DNA of 45,851 nt from Fibrobacterota bacterium (GCA_016788315.1 JAEUSG010000549.1:1-45851), one strand, 5' to 3'; shown: positions 1 to 7,520, numbered from the stretch's first letter. Program-made: numbers and translations. Notes: generated by a model not told the origin, from the sequence alone.

Positions 1-704
1 CCATACTGCTGTTTGAAAGAGGGCATTTCCCTAGAACTACCGCCGCCCCAGAAAAGCCAAACTGTTGTAGCAGGCAGCTCTCCACGAGCTATTCTTTTTA
101 AATTAACAGGATGATTTTTAAGCACCGCCTCAGATTTAACCATCAAATTGTCAAGAAAAGCGCCGCCTTCGCCATGAGGGCGGTATTGAGCAATTTTTTT
201 ATCAGAGATGTCATGCGGCGGAGTTTCAACGGCATTAAGAAGTTCGAGACCGTTTTGAATAACAGCGATATGTCTGTAACTTACACCTGGAAAAAACCTG
301 ACACGTGGATCAAGTTTAGCATCATTCAATGCGGCAATGAGTTCATGAGATTCTTCGCTGCTGATTTGACCTGTGCAGTAGCTTTTCATTGCACCGTCTT
401 CAATTGTTACAAGATTGCAGCGGAAAGCAGCTTCACCCGGTTTAAGATCTATTCCCATGGAAACTGCTTCAATTGGAGCACGGCCTGAATAATAGATTTT
501 TGGATCAAAACCTATCAGGGACATGCATGCAATAGCACTTGAAGGTTCCATTCCTGCGGGAACGTTCATAGTCCGCCCGATTTCACCATGTGAAACTAAA
601 AAATCAAGATTAGGTGTTTTCGCATATTCAAGAGAGGTTTTGCCGCCCGCTTCAGGAACAGGATGACCGGATGCACCATCTGCAATCAAAATTACATATT
701 TCAT
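1..704 (-). CDS. apgM: 2,3-bisphosphoglycerate-independent phosphoglycerate mutase, archaeal ApgM type (partial, C-terminus off the window)
   Basis: I translated this minus-strand frame directly. It starts MKYVILIADGASGHPVPE, followed by GGKTSLEYAKTPNLD and a PSSAIACMSLIGFDP stretch; these are the N-terminal metal-binding and substrate-loop signatures of ApgM-type phosphoglycerate mutases (alkaline-phosphatase superfamily), which interconvert 3- and 2-phosphoglycerate in glycolysis. About 234 residues are visible of roughly 400 expected; the frame stays open to base 1. The ATG at 704-702 overlaps the hldD stop by four bases (ATGA), so it is probably translationally coupled as third gene of trmB-hldD-apgM. 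Family assignment is confident; activity is inferred. A related phosphonopyruvate-decarboxylase-like member of the family is possible but less likely. Confidence 0.85.
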   Translation of the reverse strand, partial: MKYVILIADGASGHPVPEAGGKTSLEYAKTPNLDFLVSHGEIGRTMNVPAGMEPSSAIACMSLIGFDPKIYYSGRAPIEAVSMGIDLKPGEAAFRCNLVTIEDGAMKSYCTGQISSEESHELIAALNDAKLDPRVRFFPGVSYRHIAVIQNGLELLNAVETPPHDISDKKIAQYRPHGEGGAFLDNLMVKSEAVLKNHPVNLKRIARGELPATTVWLFWGGGSSREMPSFKQQY

Positions 705-1663
705 AAAACCTTCTCTTCCTTCATATACCCCACATAATCTTTAATTGACTCTTCGAGAGAGGTGAAAGCGTTGGAAAAACCGGCATTGCGCAATTTTTCT
801 GTTTCTGCCTGTGTGTAGTACTGATATCGAGGTTTTAAAGTTTCCGGCATATCAATGTACTCAATATTTACAGGAAGATTCATTGCGGCAAAAAGAGCTT
901 TAGCCAAATCATTCCAGGAGCGCGCTTTGCCGGTTCCTATGTTGTATAGACCGGCAATATTTTTGTTGCGGAAGAAAAACATTACAGCTTCAGCAGCATC
1001 TTTGACATAAATAAAATCGCGCATCTGATCGCCGTCTGTATAGTCCGGATGATAGGATTTAAAAAGACGGATTTTTCCTGTTTCGCCGATTTCCTTGAAA
1101 GCCTTATTTGGAACGCTTCTCATGTCAGCTTTATGATTTTCATTCGGACCAAACACATTGAAAAACTTAAAGCCTGTTATTTTAGAAAGGTATCCTGTTT
1201 TAAGAGCCCAGACATCAAAGTCCTGTTTGGACTGTCCGTAAAGATTGAGCGGTTTGAATGAGGGTGTTGCAGAATCACTGTCGCTATAACCCAGTGAACC
1301 GTCACCATAAGTTGCTGCAGATGAAGCATACAGAAAATGAATACCGGTATTTACACACCAGATGGAAAGATCACGTGTGTACATGAAATTATTTCTATCA
1401 AGGTAATTTTTGTCTGTGACAGTTGTTGAGGAGCAGGCTCCCATGTGAATAACACTCCTAATGCCCTTTAAACGATTACGTTTGACGGCATCAAGAAAAG
1501 CATCCTTGTCCATATAATCGGTATATATTTTATTGGAAAGGTTGATTTTGCGGTCTGTGATATCCTTTTCATCTACGACAAGAATATCCTTCTCGCCGGC
1601 ATCGTTCAGATATCTGATTATTACACTGCCGATAAAACCTGCTCCGCCTGTAACAACAATCAT
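701..1663 (-). CDS. hldD: ADP-L-glycero-D-manno-heptose 6-epimerase
   Basis: An extended short-chain dehydrogenase of 320 residues, the usual HldD length. It converts ADP-D-glycero- to ADP-L-glycero-D-manno-heptose, the LPS inner-core precursor, in the cytoplasm. Visible motifs are the N-terminal NAD(P)-binding VVTGGAGFIGS, SSAATYG with the catalytic Ser/Thr region, the Tyr-Lys pair in NLYGQSKQDFD, and the HldD-typical FNVFGPNE and GDQMRDFIYVKD stretches. The frame is open upstream to 1732, but I chose the ATG at 1663 because AAGGA lies just before it and the Rossmann motif starts at residue 2. It begins 10 bases after the trmB stop and overlaps apgM by four bases. The GT9 gene at 3309 suggests a heptose-containing LPS or glycoconjugate. 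Confidence 0.92.
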   Translation of the reverse strand: MIVVTGGAGFIGSVIIRYLNDAGEKDILVVDEKDITDRKINLSNKIYTDYMDKDAFLDAVKRNRLKGIRSVIHMGACSSTTVTDKNYLDRNNFMYTRDLSIWCVNTGIHFLYASSAATYGDGSLGYSDSDSATPSFKPLNLYGQSKQDFDVWALKTGYLSKITGFKFFNVFGPNENHKADMRSVPNKAFKEIGETGKIRLFKSYHPDYTDGDQMRDFIYVKDAAEAVMFFFRNKNIAGLYNIGTGKARSWNDLAKALFAAMNLPVNIEYIDMPETLKPRYQYYTQAETEKLRNAGFSNAFTSLEESIKDYVGYMKEEKVL

Positions 1664-1673
1664 ATTGATATCC

Positions 1674-2330
1674 TTATTTTTGTAAAACCGCTCTGTAAAT
1701 GTCGCGTCCTTCGCGTGTCCATTTCTGCTCATATCCGGTCGGTGTGTAAAAACCCATATCTGAAGTATCTTTAAAACGACCGAATATATTGCGCTGTTCT
1801 AAAAAGTACTCAAAATACTCTTTATGATCTGTATAAAGATTAAGATAGGCACCATCTTTAAGTACGGAGTAGGCAGAATCGAAAAATTCCTGATTTATTA
1901 CTCTCCGTTTCAGGTGTCTCTTTTTTGTCCATGGATCGGGAAAGTAAACATGAACACGGCTTACAGATTCGGACGGGACAACATATTTCATATAGAGTCT
2001 TCCGTCGCAGAGAACAACTCTTACATTTGAAAGAGCGCCATCATGTGCCTGATTAGCTACATGTTGAACCATCTTACGTGTAATTTCAAGGCCGATGTAA
2101 TTTATTGCAGGAAAGAGTTTTCCGGCGGATGTCAGAAATTTTCCTGTTCCGAATCCTACCTCAATTTCAATGGGGTTGGTGTTGCCGAAAATAGCGGAAT
2201 AATCCAGTCGCTTAGGCGGATTTTCAATAAAATGGGCGTTCAAGTCCTTGCATTTGGAAGGGATAATGAATGGAAGAATGAATTCTTCGGACTCTTTTTT
2301 CAGAACCACCTTTTTTTTGTATCTGTTCAT
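1674..2330 (-). CDS. trmB: tRNA (guanine-N7-)-methyltransferase
   Basis: A 218-residue class I SAM-dependent methyltransferase that makes m7G46 in tRNA. The SAM-binding loop EVGFGTGKFL is near residue 57. The family-diagnostic YFPDPWTKKRHLKRR stretch lies near residues 129-143, followed by the conserved INQEFFD. The C-terminal YTPTGYEQKW and GRDIYR segments also fit TrmB. Length is normal for the family. It is the first gene of a minus-strand cluster with hldD and apgM. No clear Shine-Dalgarno is visible upstream of the ATG at 2330. The 110 bases between this start and the HEPN gene hold no gene; a weak TTGATT/TACAAA pair on the minus strand could be its promoter. Confidence 0.92.
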   Translation of the reverse strand: MNRYKKKVVLKKESEEFILPFIIPSKCKDLNAHFIENPPKRLDYSAIFGNTNPIEIEVGFGTGKFLTSAGKLFPAINYIGLEITRKMVQHVANQAHDGALSNVRVVLCDGRLYMKYVVPSESVSRVHVYFPDPWTKKRHLKRRVINQEFFDSAYSVLKDGAYLNLYTDHKEYFEYFLEQRNIFGRFKDTSDMGFYTPTGYEQKWTREGRDIYRAVLQK

Positions 2331-2440
2331 ATTAGAGGATAAAGATAAGAAAATTTAAGCTTTGTAATTGGCTTTTTAGATAAAATCAAGTGCATTTGAT
2401 TGTTTTTGCGGGAAAGGAAGGATATTTTAATGTAATATTA

Positions 2441-2923
2441 TCAAGTTTTATTCGAAGGAGCTTTCTCTAATTCGGCTAAGTACTTATTTAGAGATTTCAT
2501 GAATGTGTCTACAATTTCAGGGGTTTCAATTGCTGCTGTTTTGACTGTTTGCCAATTAAGTTTAAAACCATATCCATGATGAGCAACGTGGCGGAATTTA
2601 CGCATAAGGTTTAATTTACTAAATAATTCGTCATTGACAAAAGAGTCACTATTCAGAGAGTCGGATGTCTGGAAAAGTTTCACCAAAGAGATATGCCAAT
2701 CATAACCGGAGGGTATTTTTTTATCTCTGAATATCGCTACCCTTTTCAGAATATTTTCAATGCCAGAATAACATTGAGCAACTAAGGAAGCGCCTCCATT
2801 TCTTATAGCAGGAGTATCACCAGATATAAGAGATTCTTTCATTACTTCATCAAGCTCGGAAAGAACACTCCCTAATTCTGTATTGGCAGTTTCTATTTCT
2901 TTATGCAGCTCTTGCAGAGTCAT
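2441..2923 (-). CDS. HEPN-domain protein (HI0074-like), toxin partner of an MNT/HEPN pair
   Basis: A 160-residue, mostly helical protein. It carries RKFRHVAHHGYGF near residues 109-121, which fits the R-x(4-6)-H RNase motif of HEPN domains, and resembles the HI0074/nucleotidyltransferase-substrate-binding group. Known HEPN/MNT systems pair a HEPN RNase toxin with an MNT antitoxin that adenylylates it (type VII toxin-antitoxin). The gene overlaps the upstream MNT gene by 23 bases in another frame, so the two are co-translated. It could instead be a chromosomal housekeeping pair of unknown role. The HEPN call rests on the motif and gene context, not on an alignment. Confidence 0.75.
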   Translation of the reverse strand: MTLQELHKEIETANTELGSVLSELDEVMKESLISGDTPAIRNGGASLVAQCYSGIENILKRVAIFRDKKIPSGYDWHISLVKLFQTSDSLNSDSFVNDELFSKLNLMRKFRHVAHHGYGFKLNWQTVKTAAIETPEIVDTFMKSLNKYLAELEKAPSNKT

Positions 2924-3185
2924 ATAGCAATCTGCCTTTTGACAAATTCAGATTAATAAAGGGTGTTTCTTGATCTGCTGGTATCACATCTACGGAAATG
3001 CCGGCACTTGTTTCCATTTCAGCAGCCATTTTAAGAATGGTTATCCCATCAAGTCCATAGCAAAAAAGATCGATATCTCTTGCGTGTTCCATATCATTGG
3101 TTGCACTTCCGAAGAGAACCAGCTTTTTGGCCCCAAACTTACGAGCAACTTCTACGCATTGTTCTATTTGATAATATGTTACCAT
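2901..3185 (-). CDS. MNT-type nucleotidyltransferase domain protein (antitoxin candidate)
   Basis: A 94-residue minimal nucleotidyltransferase. The signature is LFGSATNDMEHARDIDLF (residues about 24-41): GS, then nine residues, then DID, one residue shorter than the commonest GS-x10-DxD spacing. A third acidic position lies in ISVDVIP. MntA proteins of this family transfer AMP to a tyrosine of the HEPN partner. It is first in the pair and overlaps the HEPN gene. A TTGCTA/TATATT promoter on the minus strand ends only a few bases from the ATG, and no Shine-Dalgarno is visible, so the mRNA may be nearly leaderless or the true start may lie slightly downstream. Confidence 0.75.
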   Translation of the reverse strand: MVTYYQIEQCVEVARKFGAKKLVLFGSATNDMEHARDIDLFCYGLDGITILKMAAEMETSAGISVDVIPADQETPFINLNLSKGRLLYDSARAA

Positions 3186-3191
3186 TGCAAG

Positions 3192-3220
3192 AATATAGAA
3201 ACACTATATAATAATAGCAA
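3192..3220 (-). promoter_or_regulatory. sigma70-like promoter of the MNT/HEPN pair
   Basis: On the minus strand, TTGCTA (complement of 3215-3220) and TATATT (complement of 3192-3197) are separated by 17 bases. The predicted transcription start falls at or beside the MNT start codon at 3185. This is a motif match only, in an AT-rich region where such matches arise by chance. Confidence 0.4.
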
Positions 3221-3243
3221 TATCTATTGTGAGGATATTCTCT

Positions 3244-3260
3244 ATTCGCGAATTGCGAAT
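3244..3260. repeat. inverted repeat in the divergent MNT/GT9 intergenic region
   Basis: ATTCGC and GCGAAT form a perfect 6-base inverted repeat around GAATT. It lies upstream of the MNT promoter and between divergent genes, the place expected for an autoregulatory operator of a toxin-antitoxin pair. No function is shown by sequence alone. Confidence 0.4.
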
Positions 3261-3308
3261 GAAAAGACAAATATGCACTCGCATGAAAAAAAATGTACTT
3301 TATAATCC

Positions 3309-4421
3309 ATGAATTTTATACCGCGACGGGTTGCATTCGGCCTGAAATATATCTGGCTCAATTTCCTCAATAGAGAGCTGCAGAGTAAAGTACTTTGCCG
3401 GTTGTCCAAGGCGCACTTACTTCGCAGGACAATTTCATTTGAAGATGAAATCCACCGGTTTAAAAAAATTCTTATAATACTTCCTGAAAGAACTTACGAC
3501 GCCGCAATTGTTCAAAGTGTCTTTTCATCTCTAAAATTGAAAAAAGGGGCACTTGTTGAGGTTGTTGCAGAAAGCGACGCAAAAGATCTCATAAAGAGCA
3601 ACCCAGACGTTGATGGAGGTTTTTTCTTTTCTGCCCGTGAATACAGATATAATCACCCGGCTTTTATAGAACTTTGCAATGCCATTCAGCAAAAGAGCTA
3701 CGATATCTGTTTTCTCATGAAACAGGATGCAGGTCCTCTGGATCTCCTTCTTGCCGCGGTCACAAAAGCGCCTTTAAGGGTCGGTTTTCCTTCAAATTCG
3801 GCCTTTCCATTCCTTAATTTGTGCATAAGACCGTCAAAAAAGACGGAACAGGAGAAGGATAAGTATGAAAGTATGCTCCGGGCTCTTGGAATAAAGATTC
3901 TTCGCGGCAAAATTGCCTGGAATCTGCCAAGAACGGCTGATAAAGATGCTGAAGGGGTTATTGCAGAAACCGGGGTTCACCTTTCCAACAGAATTGTAGG
4001 AATTAACCTTACTCCAGCGGTAACGGGCCAGAGCTTCCCTATACAGCTTTTGAAAGATATAATAGCTGAGCTGGAATCAGAAGAGGGCGTCTCAACGGTC
4101 CTTTTTCATGCGGGATATTCGAATGATGAAGAAGCTGAATTGGCGCAGGCTGTAGGCCGAAAATCGATAAACTACCCTCCGCACCATATTACTTTTGCCG
4201 CGGCATTGTCCAAAAAGCTTCCTGTTGTAATAACTCTGAACAATCTCTACTATCAGATATCAGCCATGACCGGAAACAAGGTTTTGGGGCTTTTCGAAAG
4301 CCTTGAACACCGGCGCTGGTCCAGTTTTGAGGCCGGGAAACTGGAACTGCTTTCAGCGGTGAAACTGGAAAAGATTGATACTAAAGAGATCAAATCAAAA
4401 GTTTTGGAACTCTTAGCCTGA
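3309..4421 (+). CDS. GT9 family, ADP-heptose:LPS heptosyltransferase-like protein
   Basis: A 370-residue protein with a two-lobe GT-B layout. The N-terminal lobe has ILIILPERTYDAAIVQSVF (about residue 53), resembling the start of heptosyltransferases. The middle has the APLRVGFPS stretch typical of GT9 proteins. The C-terminal lobe has VGINLTPA and an ISAMTGNKVLGLF segment matching the GT9 region in which a named sugar-nucleotide site and a pool of competing sites are compared. I infer transfer of a heptose or similar sugar to an LPS-type acceptor at the inner membrane, consistent with hldD nearby. An N-terminal extension of about 50 basic and hydrophobic residues precedes the first lobe. No Shine-Dalgarno precedes the ATG. 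Probably transcribed separately from the exbB operon, which has its own promoter. Confidence 0.65.
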   Translation: MNFIPRRVAFGLKYIWLNFLNRELQSKVLCRLSKAHLLRRTISFEDEIHRFKKILIILPERTYDAAIVQSVFSSLKLKKGALVEVVAESDAKDLIKSNPDVDGGFFFSAREYRYNHPAFIELCNAIQQKSYDICFLMKQDAGPLDLLLAAVTKAPLRVGFPSNSAFPFLNLCIRPSKKTEQEKDKYESMLRALGIKILRGKIAWNLPRTADKDAEGVIAETGVHLSNRIVGINLTPAVTGQSFPIQLLKDIIAELESEEGVSTVLFHAGYSNDEEAELAQAVGRKSINYPPHHITFAAALSKKLPVVITLNNLYYQISAMTGNKVLGLFESLEHRRWSSFEAGKLELLSAVKLEKIDTKEIKSKVLELLA

Positions 4422-4441
4422 TCGGCACCTTACATTCTTTA

Positions 4442-4471
4442 TTGACTCTCGCTAGCGATGGTCTATATATT
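4442..4471 (+). promoter_or_regulatory. sigma70-like promoter of the exbB-to-MFS operon, with internal palindrome
   Basis: TTGACT (4442-4447) and TATATT (4466-4471) are 18 bases apart, about 50 bases before the exbB ATG. The spacer contains the perfect 10-base palindrome TCGCTAGCGA (4449-4458), placed where a repressor or spacer-twisting regulator could act. No terminator is evident between the preceding gene stop (4421) and this promoter. Confidence 0.55.
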
Positions 4472-4519
4472 ATATGTATAAAACACGATAACTGAAGTAA
4501 TAACAAGGAGAAAGAGATA

Positions 4520-5155
4520 ATGGATTTCATCGCGAAGTTTTTCCAAGAAGGCGGCCCCTTCATGTACATCATCCTTTTCGTTTCAGCATTTGCTGTTGCG
4601 GTTATGATTGAAAGGGCTTTTTACCTCTATTTCCGCTGCAGAATAAATGCAAAGACTCTGCTTACAAGTGTTACCAGACTTGTTCGCAGCGATAAAGTTG
4701 CTGATGCAGGCAAACTTTGCAAACAGCAGACAGCTCCTCTTGCTGTTATTTTAGAATCTGCCCTTTGGCATTTTGAGCAGGGGCTTTCTAACGAAGAAAT
4801 TCAGAACGCTGTTGACGAAACGGCGTTGCGTGAACTTCCTAGAATTCAAAAGAGAATTCACTATCTAGGACTTCTTGCTAATGTTGCTACGCTGCTAGGA
4901 CTTTTAGGAACAATCACAGGTCTTATGTCTGCTTTCAATGCTCTTGCGGCAGCAGATCCGGCTCAAAAAGCGACTCTCCTTGCTCTCGGTATTTCTCAAG
5001 CTATGAATACTACTGCCCTTGGTCTTATAGTCGGTATACCATGTCTTGTTGCTTTTTCGGTATTGTCTTCAAAAGCCAGTGCTACTATTGAAGAAATCGA
5101 TGAAAGCTCTGTCCGTTTATTGAACTTTTTATTCCTGCAGCGTACAAACCGATAG
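4520..5155 (+). CDS. exbB: MotA/TolQ/ExbB family proton channel protein
   Basis: A 211-residue inner-membrane protein with the three-helix ExbB layout: helix 1 about residues 13-33, helix 2 about 116-140 (LLANVATLLGLLGTITGLMSAF), helix 3 about 160-183 (MNTTALGLIVGIPCLVAF). The conserved small-residue and Thr positions of helices 2 and 3, which line the ion path in ExbB/TolQ/MotA, are present. ExbB forms a pentamer around an ExbD dimer and converts proton flow into mechanical work. The start is supported by AAGGAGA about nine bases upstream. It heads an operon with two exbD-like genes, a STAS gene and a TonB-like gene, and then polysaccharide export genes. That context argues for driving export or motility rather than nutrient import. 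Confidence 0.88.
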   Translation: MDFIAKFFQEGGPFMYIILFVSAFAVAVMIERAFYLYFRCRINAKTLLTSVTRLVRSDKVADAGKLCKQQTAPLAVILESALWHFEQGLSNEEIQNAVDETALRELPRIQKRIHYLGLLANVATLLGLLGTITGLMSAFNALAAADPAQKATLLALGISQAMNTTALGLIVGIPCLVAFSVLSSKASATIEEIDESSVRLLNFLFLQRTNR

Positions 5156-5181
5156 TTAATAAAGATCGGAATAATTGAAGA

Positions 5182-5667
5182 ATGGCATTCCTACCAAGTA
5201 AAAGAAAAGAAAAAGCTGTCAGCGCTCTAATTGAGGCGCCGGATCTTGATGTAACACACGTCATGAATCTGCTGGTTATTCTAATCCCCTTTTTGGTGAG
5301 CATGGCGGTTTTTACACAGATTTCATCTATAAATTTCTCTTTGCCGCCGGCCGCTTCAAGCGATGGGGCAGCAGGAGGAGAGGCTCCTGAAACTGACAAG
5401 CTTGACATTTCAATAGCAATAACCAGCACGGGATTTACAATCGCAGGAACAGGGCAGGTTATGCCGCCAATTTCAAAGGTGAATGGTGTATATGATTTAA
5501 CGGCTCTCGATAAAATATTGAGAGCTGTAAAGATGAGCTATCCTCAGCAGGAGGATATCATTCTGCTGGTTGAACAGGAAGTGTTGTACGAAGATATTGT
5601 TTCTGTAATGGATGTCTGCCGAGATGCGCAGTATCCTAACATCGGACTTTCCGGCGGAATACAATGA
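5182..5667 (+). CDS. ExbD/TolR-like protein lacking the conserved membrane aspartate
   Basis: 161 residues: a short cytoplasmic start, one membrane helix (about 24-44, VTHVMNLLVILIPFLVSM) and a periplasmic part. In ExbD/TolR the helix begins like V-T-P-L-x-D, and the Asp carries protons. Here the aligned position is Asn29. The periplasmic part contains a low-complexity Ala/Gly linker (about 57-70) and a KILRAVK...DIILLVEQEVLYEDIVSVMD region resembling the ExbD C-terminal fold. It probably pairs with the canonical ExbD encoded two genes later. It starts 26 bases after exbB and overlaps the STAS gene by ATGA. The ribosome-binding site is weak. Confidence 0.75.
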   Translation: MAFLPSKRKEKAVSALIEAPDLDVTHVMNLLVILIPFLVSMAVFTQISSINFSLPPAASSDGAAGGEAPETDKLDISIAITSTGFTIAGTGQVMPPISKVNGVYDLTALDKILRAVKMSYPQQEDIILLVEQEVLYEDIVSVMDVCRDAQYPNIGLSGGIQ

Positions 5668-5987
5668 AAACAGTAAAAGACAAAAAAGCAAAAATAGCCA
5701 CAGTCTGTTTACCGGAAAAAGCTGTCCGTGAAGAGTCATCGTCACTCATTCAGATTGTTGACGAGTTGGTAAAAGATGGTTATAAAAAGATCATTTTTGA
5801 TTTTAAAGAGACTACAATGATTGATAGTGCAACTCTTGGTGCTCTAATTCATATCCGCAGGCAGCATATTGAGAAGGAAACCAGCCTTTCAATCACTGGA
5901 GTAAGCGGCTATGTAAAGACGGTAATTGATAATGCAAAAATCAGTATGCTGTTTTCAGATGTTGGTATACAGACGGAGAGTAAATAA
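5664..5987 (+). CDS. STAS-domain protein (anti-sigma-factor-antagonist type)
   Basis: A 107-residue single-domain protein. KKIIFDFKET followed by MIDSATLGALIHIRR (about 41-66) is the STAS signature; Asp54-Ser55 sits where SpoIIAA/RsbV proteins have the phosphorylated serine. Such proteins are switched by partner kinases and phosphatases and bind other proteins in the unphosphorylated state. No anti-sigma kinase gene lies in the window. It is wedged between two exbD-like genes with start/stop overlaps on both sides (4 bases upstream, 1 base downstream), so its dosage is tied to the channel subunits. I infer that it binds or regulates this motor or the following polysaccharide machinery; a conventional sigma-factor role remains possible. 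Confidence 0.8.
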   Translation: MKTVKDKKAKIATVCLPEKAVREESSSLIQIVDELVKDGYKKIIFDFKETTMIDSATLGALIHIRRQHIEKETSLSITGVSGYVKTVIDNAKISMLFSDVGIQTESK

Positions 5988-6502
5988 TGAGCTTTAGAGC
6001 TTCGAAAACCAATAAAAAGAAGCTTTCAAAAACCAGAGGAGGCGGAGCATCCGTTCCAAAGGTTCAGCTGACCTCTCTTGTTGATATCATGACAATCCTT
6101 CTGGTGTTTCTTCTTAAAAGTTTTTCTGCTGAAGGTGAAATTGTTACAACGTCTTCTGGTCTGACCCTTCCTGCATCAACGGCGCAAAAAAAACCGGAAC
6201 TCGCTCTTAAAATATCAATTTCTAATAATGATGTTATGCTGGAAGGTCTCAAGATAGTAAATATTGAAGAGATGATGAAAACCGACGATATTTTGATTCC
6301 TGAACTTGAAGCGGTATTGTCTGAAAGACGAAGGCAGACAGAATTGATCGCTAAAAACTCTACCAATGTTACATTTAAAGGTGATGTTATGATAGAGGCA
6401 GACAAGAAAATTCCTTATAAAATACTGCAGAAAATAATGTACACTTGCGGGCAGACAGGTTACAGTAATTTTTCGTTGCTTGTTTTGAAGAAAGAGGGAT
6501 AG
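5987..6502 (+). CDS. exbD: Biopolymer transport protein ExbD/TolR, canonical
   Basis: 171 residues with a basic N-terminus (residues 1-26), a membrane helix with the ExbD signature LTSLVDIMTILLVFLLKSF (about 28-46) including the proton-carrying Asp33, and a periplasmic domain containing the conserved MIEADKKIPYKILQKIM stretch (about 135-151). Its start overlaps the STAS stop by one base (TAATG). Compared with the earlier ExbD-like protein it keeps the Asp, so the two may form a hetero-pair inside one ExbB pentamer. The eight-base gap to the following TonB-like gene indicates co-translation. Confidence 0.88.
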   Translation: MSFRASKTNKKKLSKTRGGGASVPKVQLTSLVDIMTILLVFLLKSFSAEGEIVTTSSGLTLPASTAQKKPELALKISISNNDVMLEGLKIVNIEEMMKTDDILIPELEAVLSERRRQTELIAKNSTNVTFKGDVMIEADKKIPYKILQKIMYTCGQTGYSNFSLLVLKKEG

Positions 6503-6509
6503 GTTTTAG

Positions 6510-7520
6510 GTGCAAAAAGAGAACGTTAACGTAGCGGCAGGAACGCCAATTACACCTGATTCAGACAATAGATTTGTTATTGTCATTCTATCATCAATAA
6601 TTCTGCATATTGCATTAATTATCTATATAAAATCTGTAGATATTTCTAAAATGGCTCCTCCCACAGTTGAGGAGATGCCGCAGCGTATTGCTAAGCTGAT
6701 TATGAATAAGCCGCAGCCTAAAGCTGCCAAAAAGGCAGACCCTTCAAAGAGCGGTGAGAAAAAGGTTGAAGAAACTGTAAAGAAAGCGGTTACAACAGAA
6801 GCTGCCAACGCTCCTGTTTCTGCGGAAGTACGTGCCGAACAGAAAAAGGTTGCTCAGGCTCAGGTTGCACAGAGAGCAGTGAAGATAGAAAAAGAGCTTA
6901 GAAGTACCGGCATGCTTGCACTCTTAACCGGAGCCGGCCCCACAAGATCAAAAAGCCGTGCAGCTGTTGACATATTGGGAGGACAGAGCGTTAAGGGCAC
7001 AAACCTTGACGAAGCGCTTAAGGGCGTAACAGGAGTTTCGAGAGCGGGAAGCGAAGCTGATTTAGGAAAAACACTTACCACAAGAAGGGTTATAACAACA
7101 ACAGAAAACGCTTCGATAAATGATATGGTAAGCAATTTCGGTGCAGCAAACAATAAACTTCTCGCAAAACTCGGCGATATTCAGGTCAGCAAACCAAAAA
7201 CAATAGGTGCAGTTCCGCAGAGCGCAAACCGCGACGAAATGGCTATTACAGATTTCATAAAAAAGAATATGCGCAGTATTCTTTCTGAATATAACAGATT
7301 GCTTAAAATAAACCCGTCCCTGTCGGGTAAGGTTACTGTCAGGTTCACCATTACTCCAGCCGGTAATGTTATAGATGTTGAGGTTGTCGACAGTACAATT
7401 GATGATGAGGCGCTCAAAACCAGGATGGTCAGAGTCATTTCCAACTGGATGTTCCCTGCAATCGGCAGCAATGAAGGAAATCTCACTGTAAATTATCCAT
7501 TCGTCTTTCAGCCGAATTGA
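6510..7520 (+). CDS. TonB/AgmX-PglI C-terminal-domain energy transducer-like protein
   Basis: 336 residues from a GTG start. Layout: short cytoplasmic end, one membrane helix (about 21-41), a Lys/Ala/Pro/Glu-rich periplasmic stretch (about 48-130, including repeated KK and AEQKKVAQAQVAQRAVK), then a folded C-terminal domain (about 245-336) with SGKVTVRFTITPAGNV and a late NWMFPA segment. This matches the TonB-family/AgmX-PglI C-terminal domain found in Myxococcus gliding and related proteins. It is the expected third partner of ExbB/ExbD, carrying force to the outer membrane or peptidoglycan. No TonB-dependent receptor lies nearby; the next gene encodes a polysaccharide exporter, so a link between the two is attractive. 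That link is inference. Confidence 0.78.
   Translation: MQKENVNVAAGTPITPDSDNRFVIVILSSIILHIALIIYIKSVDISKMAPPTVEEMPQRIAKLIMNKPQPKAAKKADPSKSGEKKVEETVKKAVTTEAANAPVSAEVRAEQKKVAQAQVAQRAVKIEKELRSTGMLALLTGAGPTRSKSRAAVDILGGQSVKGTNLDEALKGVTGVSRAGSEADLGKTLTTRRVITTTENASINDMVSNFGAANNKLLAKLGDIQVSKPKTIGAVPQSANRDEMAITDFIKKNMRSILSEYNRLLKINPSLSGKVTVRFTITPAGNVIDVEVVDSTIDDEALKTRMVRVISNWMFPAIGSNEGNLTVNYPFVFQPN

Noticed and set aside
111-488. 125-residue plus-strand open frame at the left edge
   Set aside because: Lies wholly antisense to apgM, which has strong family motifs; the plus-strand translation has none.
4520-7520. Iron or vitamin uptake system based on ExbB/ExbD/TonB-like genes
   Set aside because: No TonB-dependent receptor, siderophore or periplasmic binding gene is linked; the transducer has an AgmX/PglI-type C-terminus and the operon continues into polysaccharide export.
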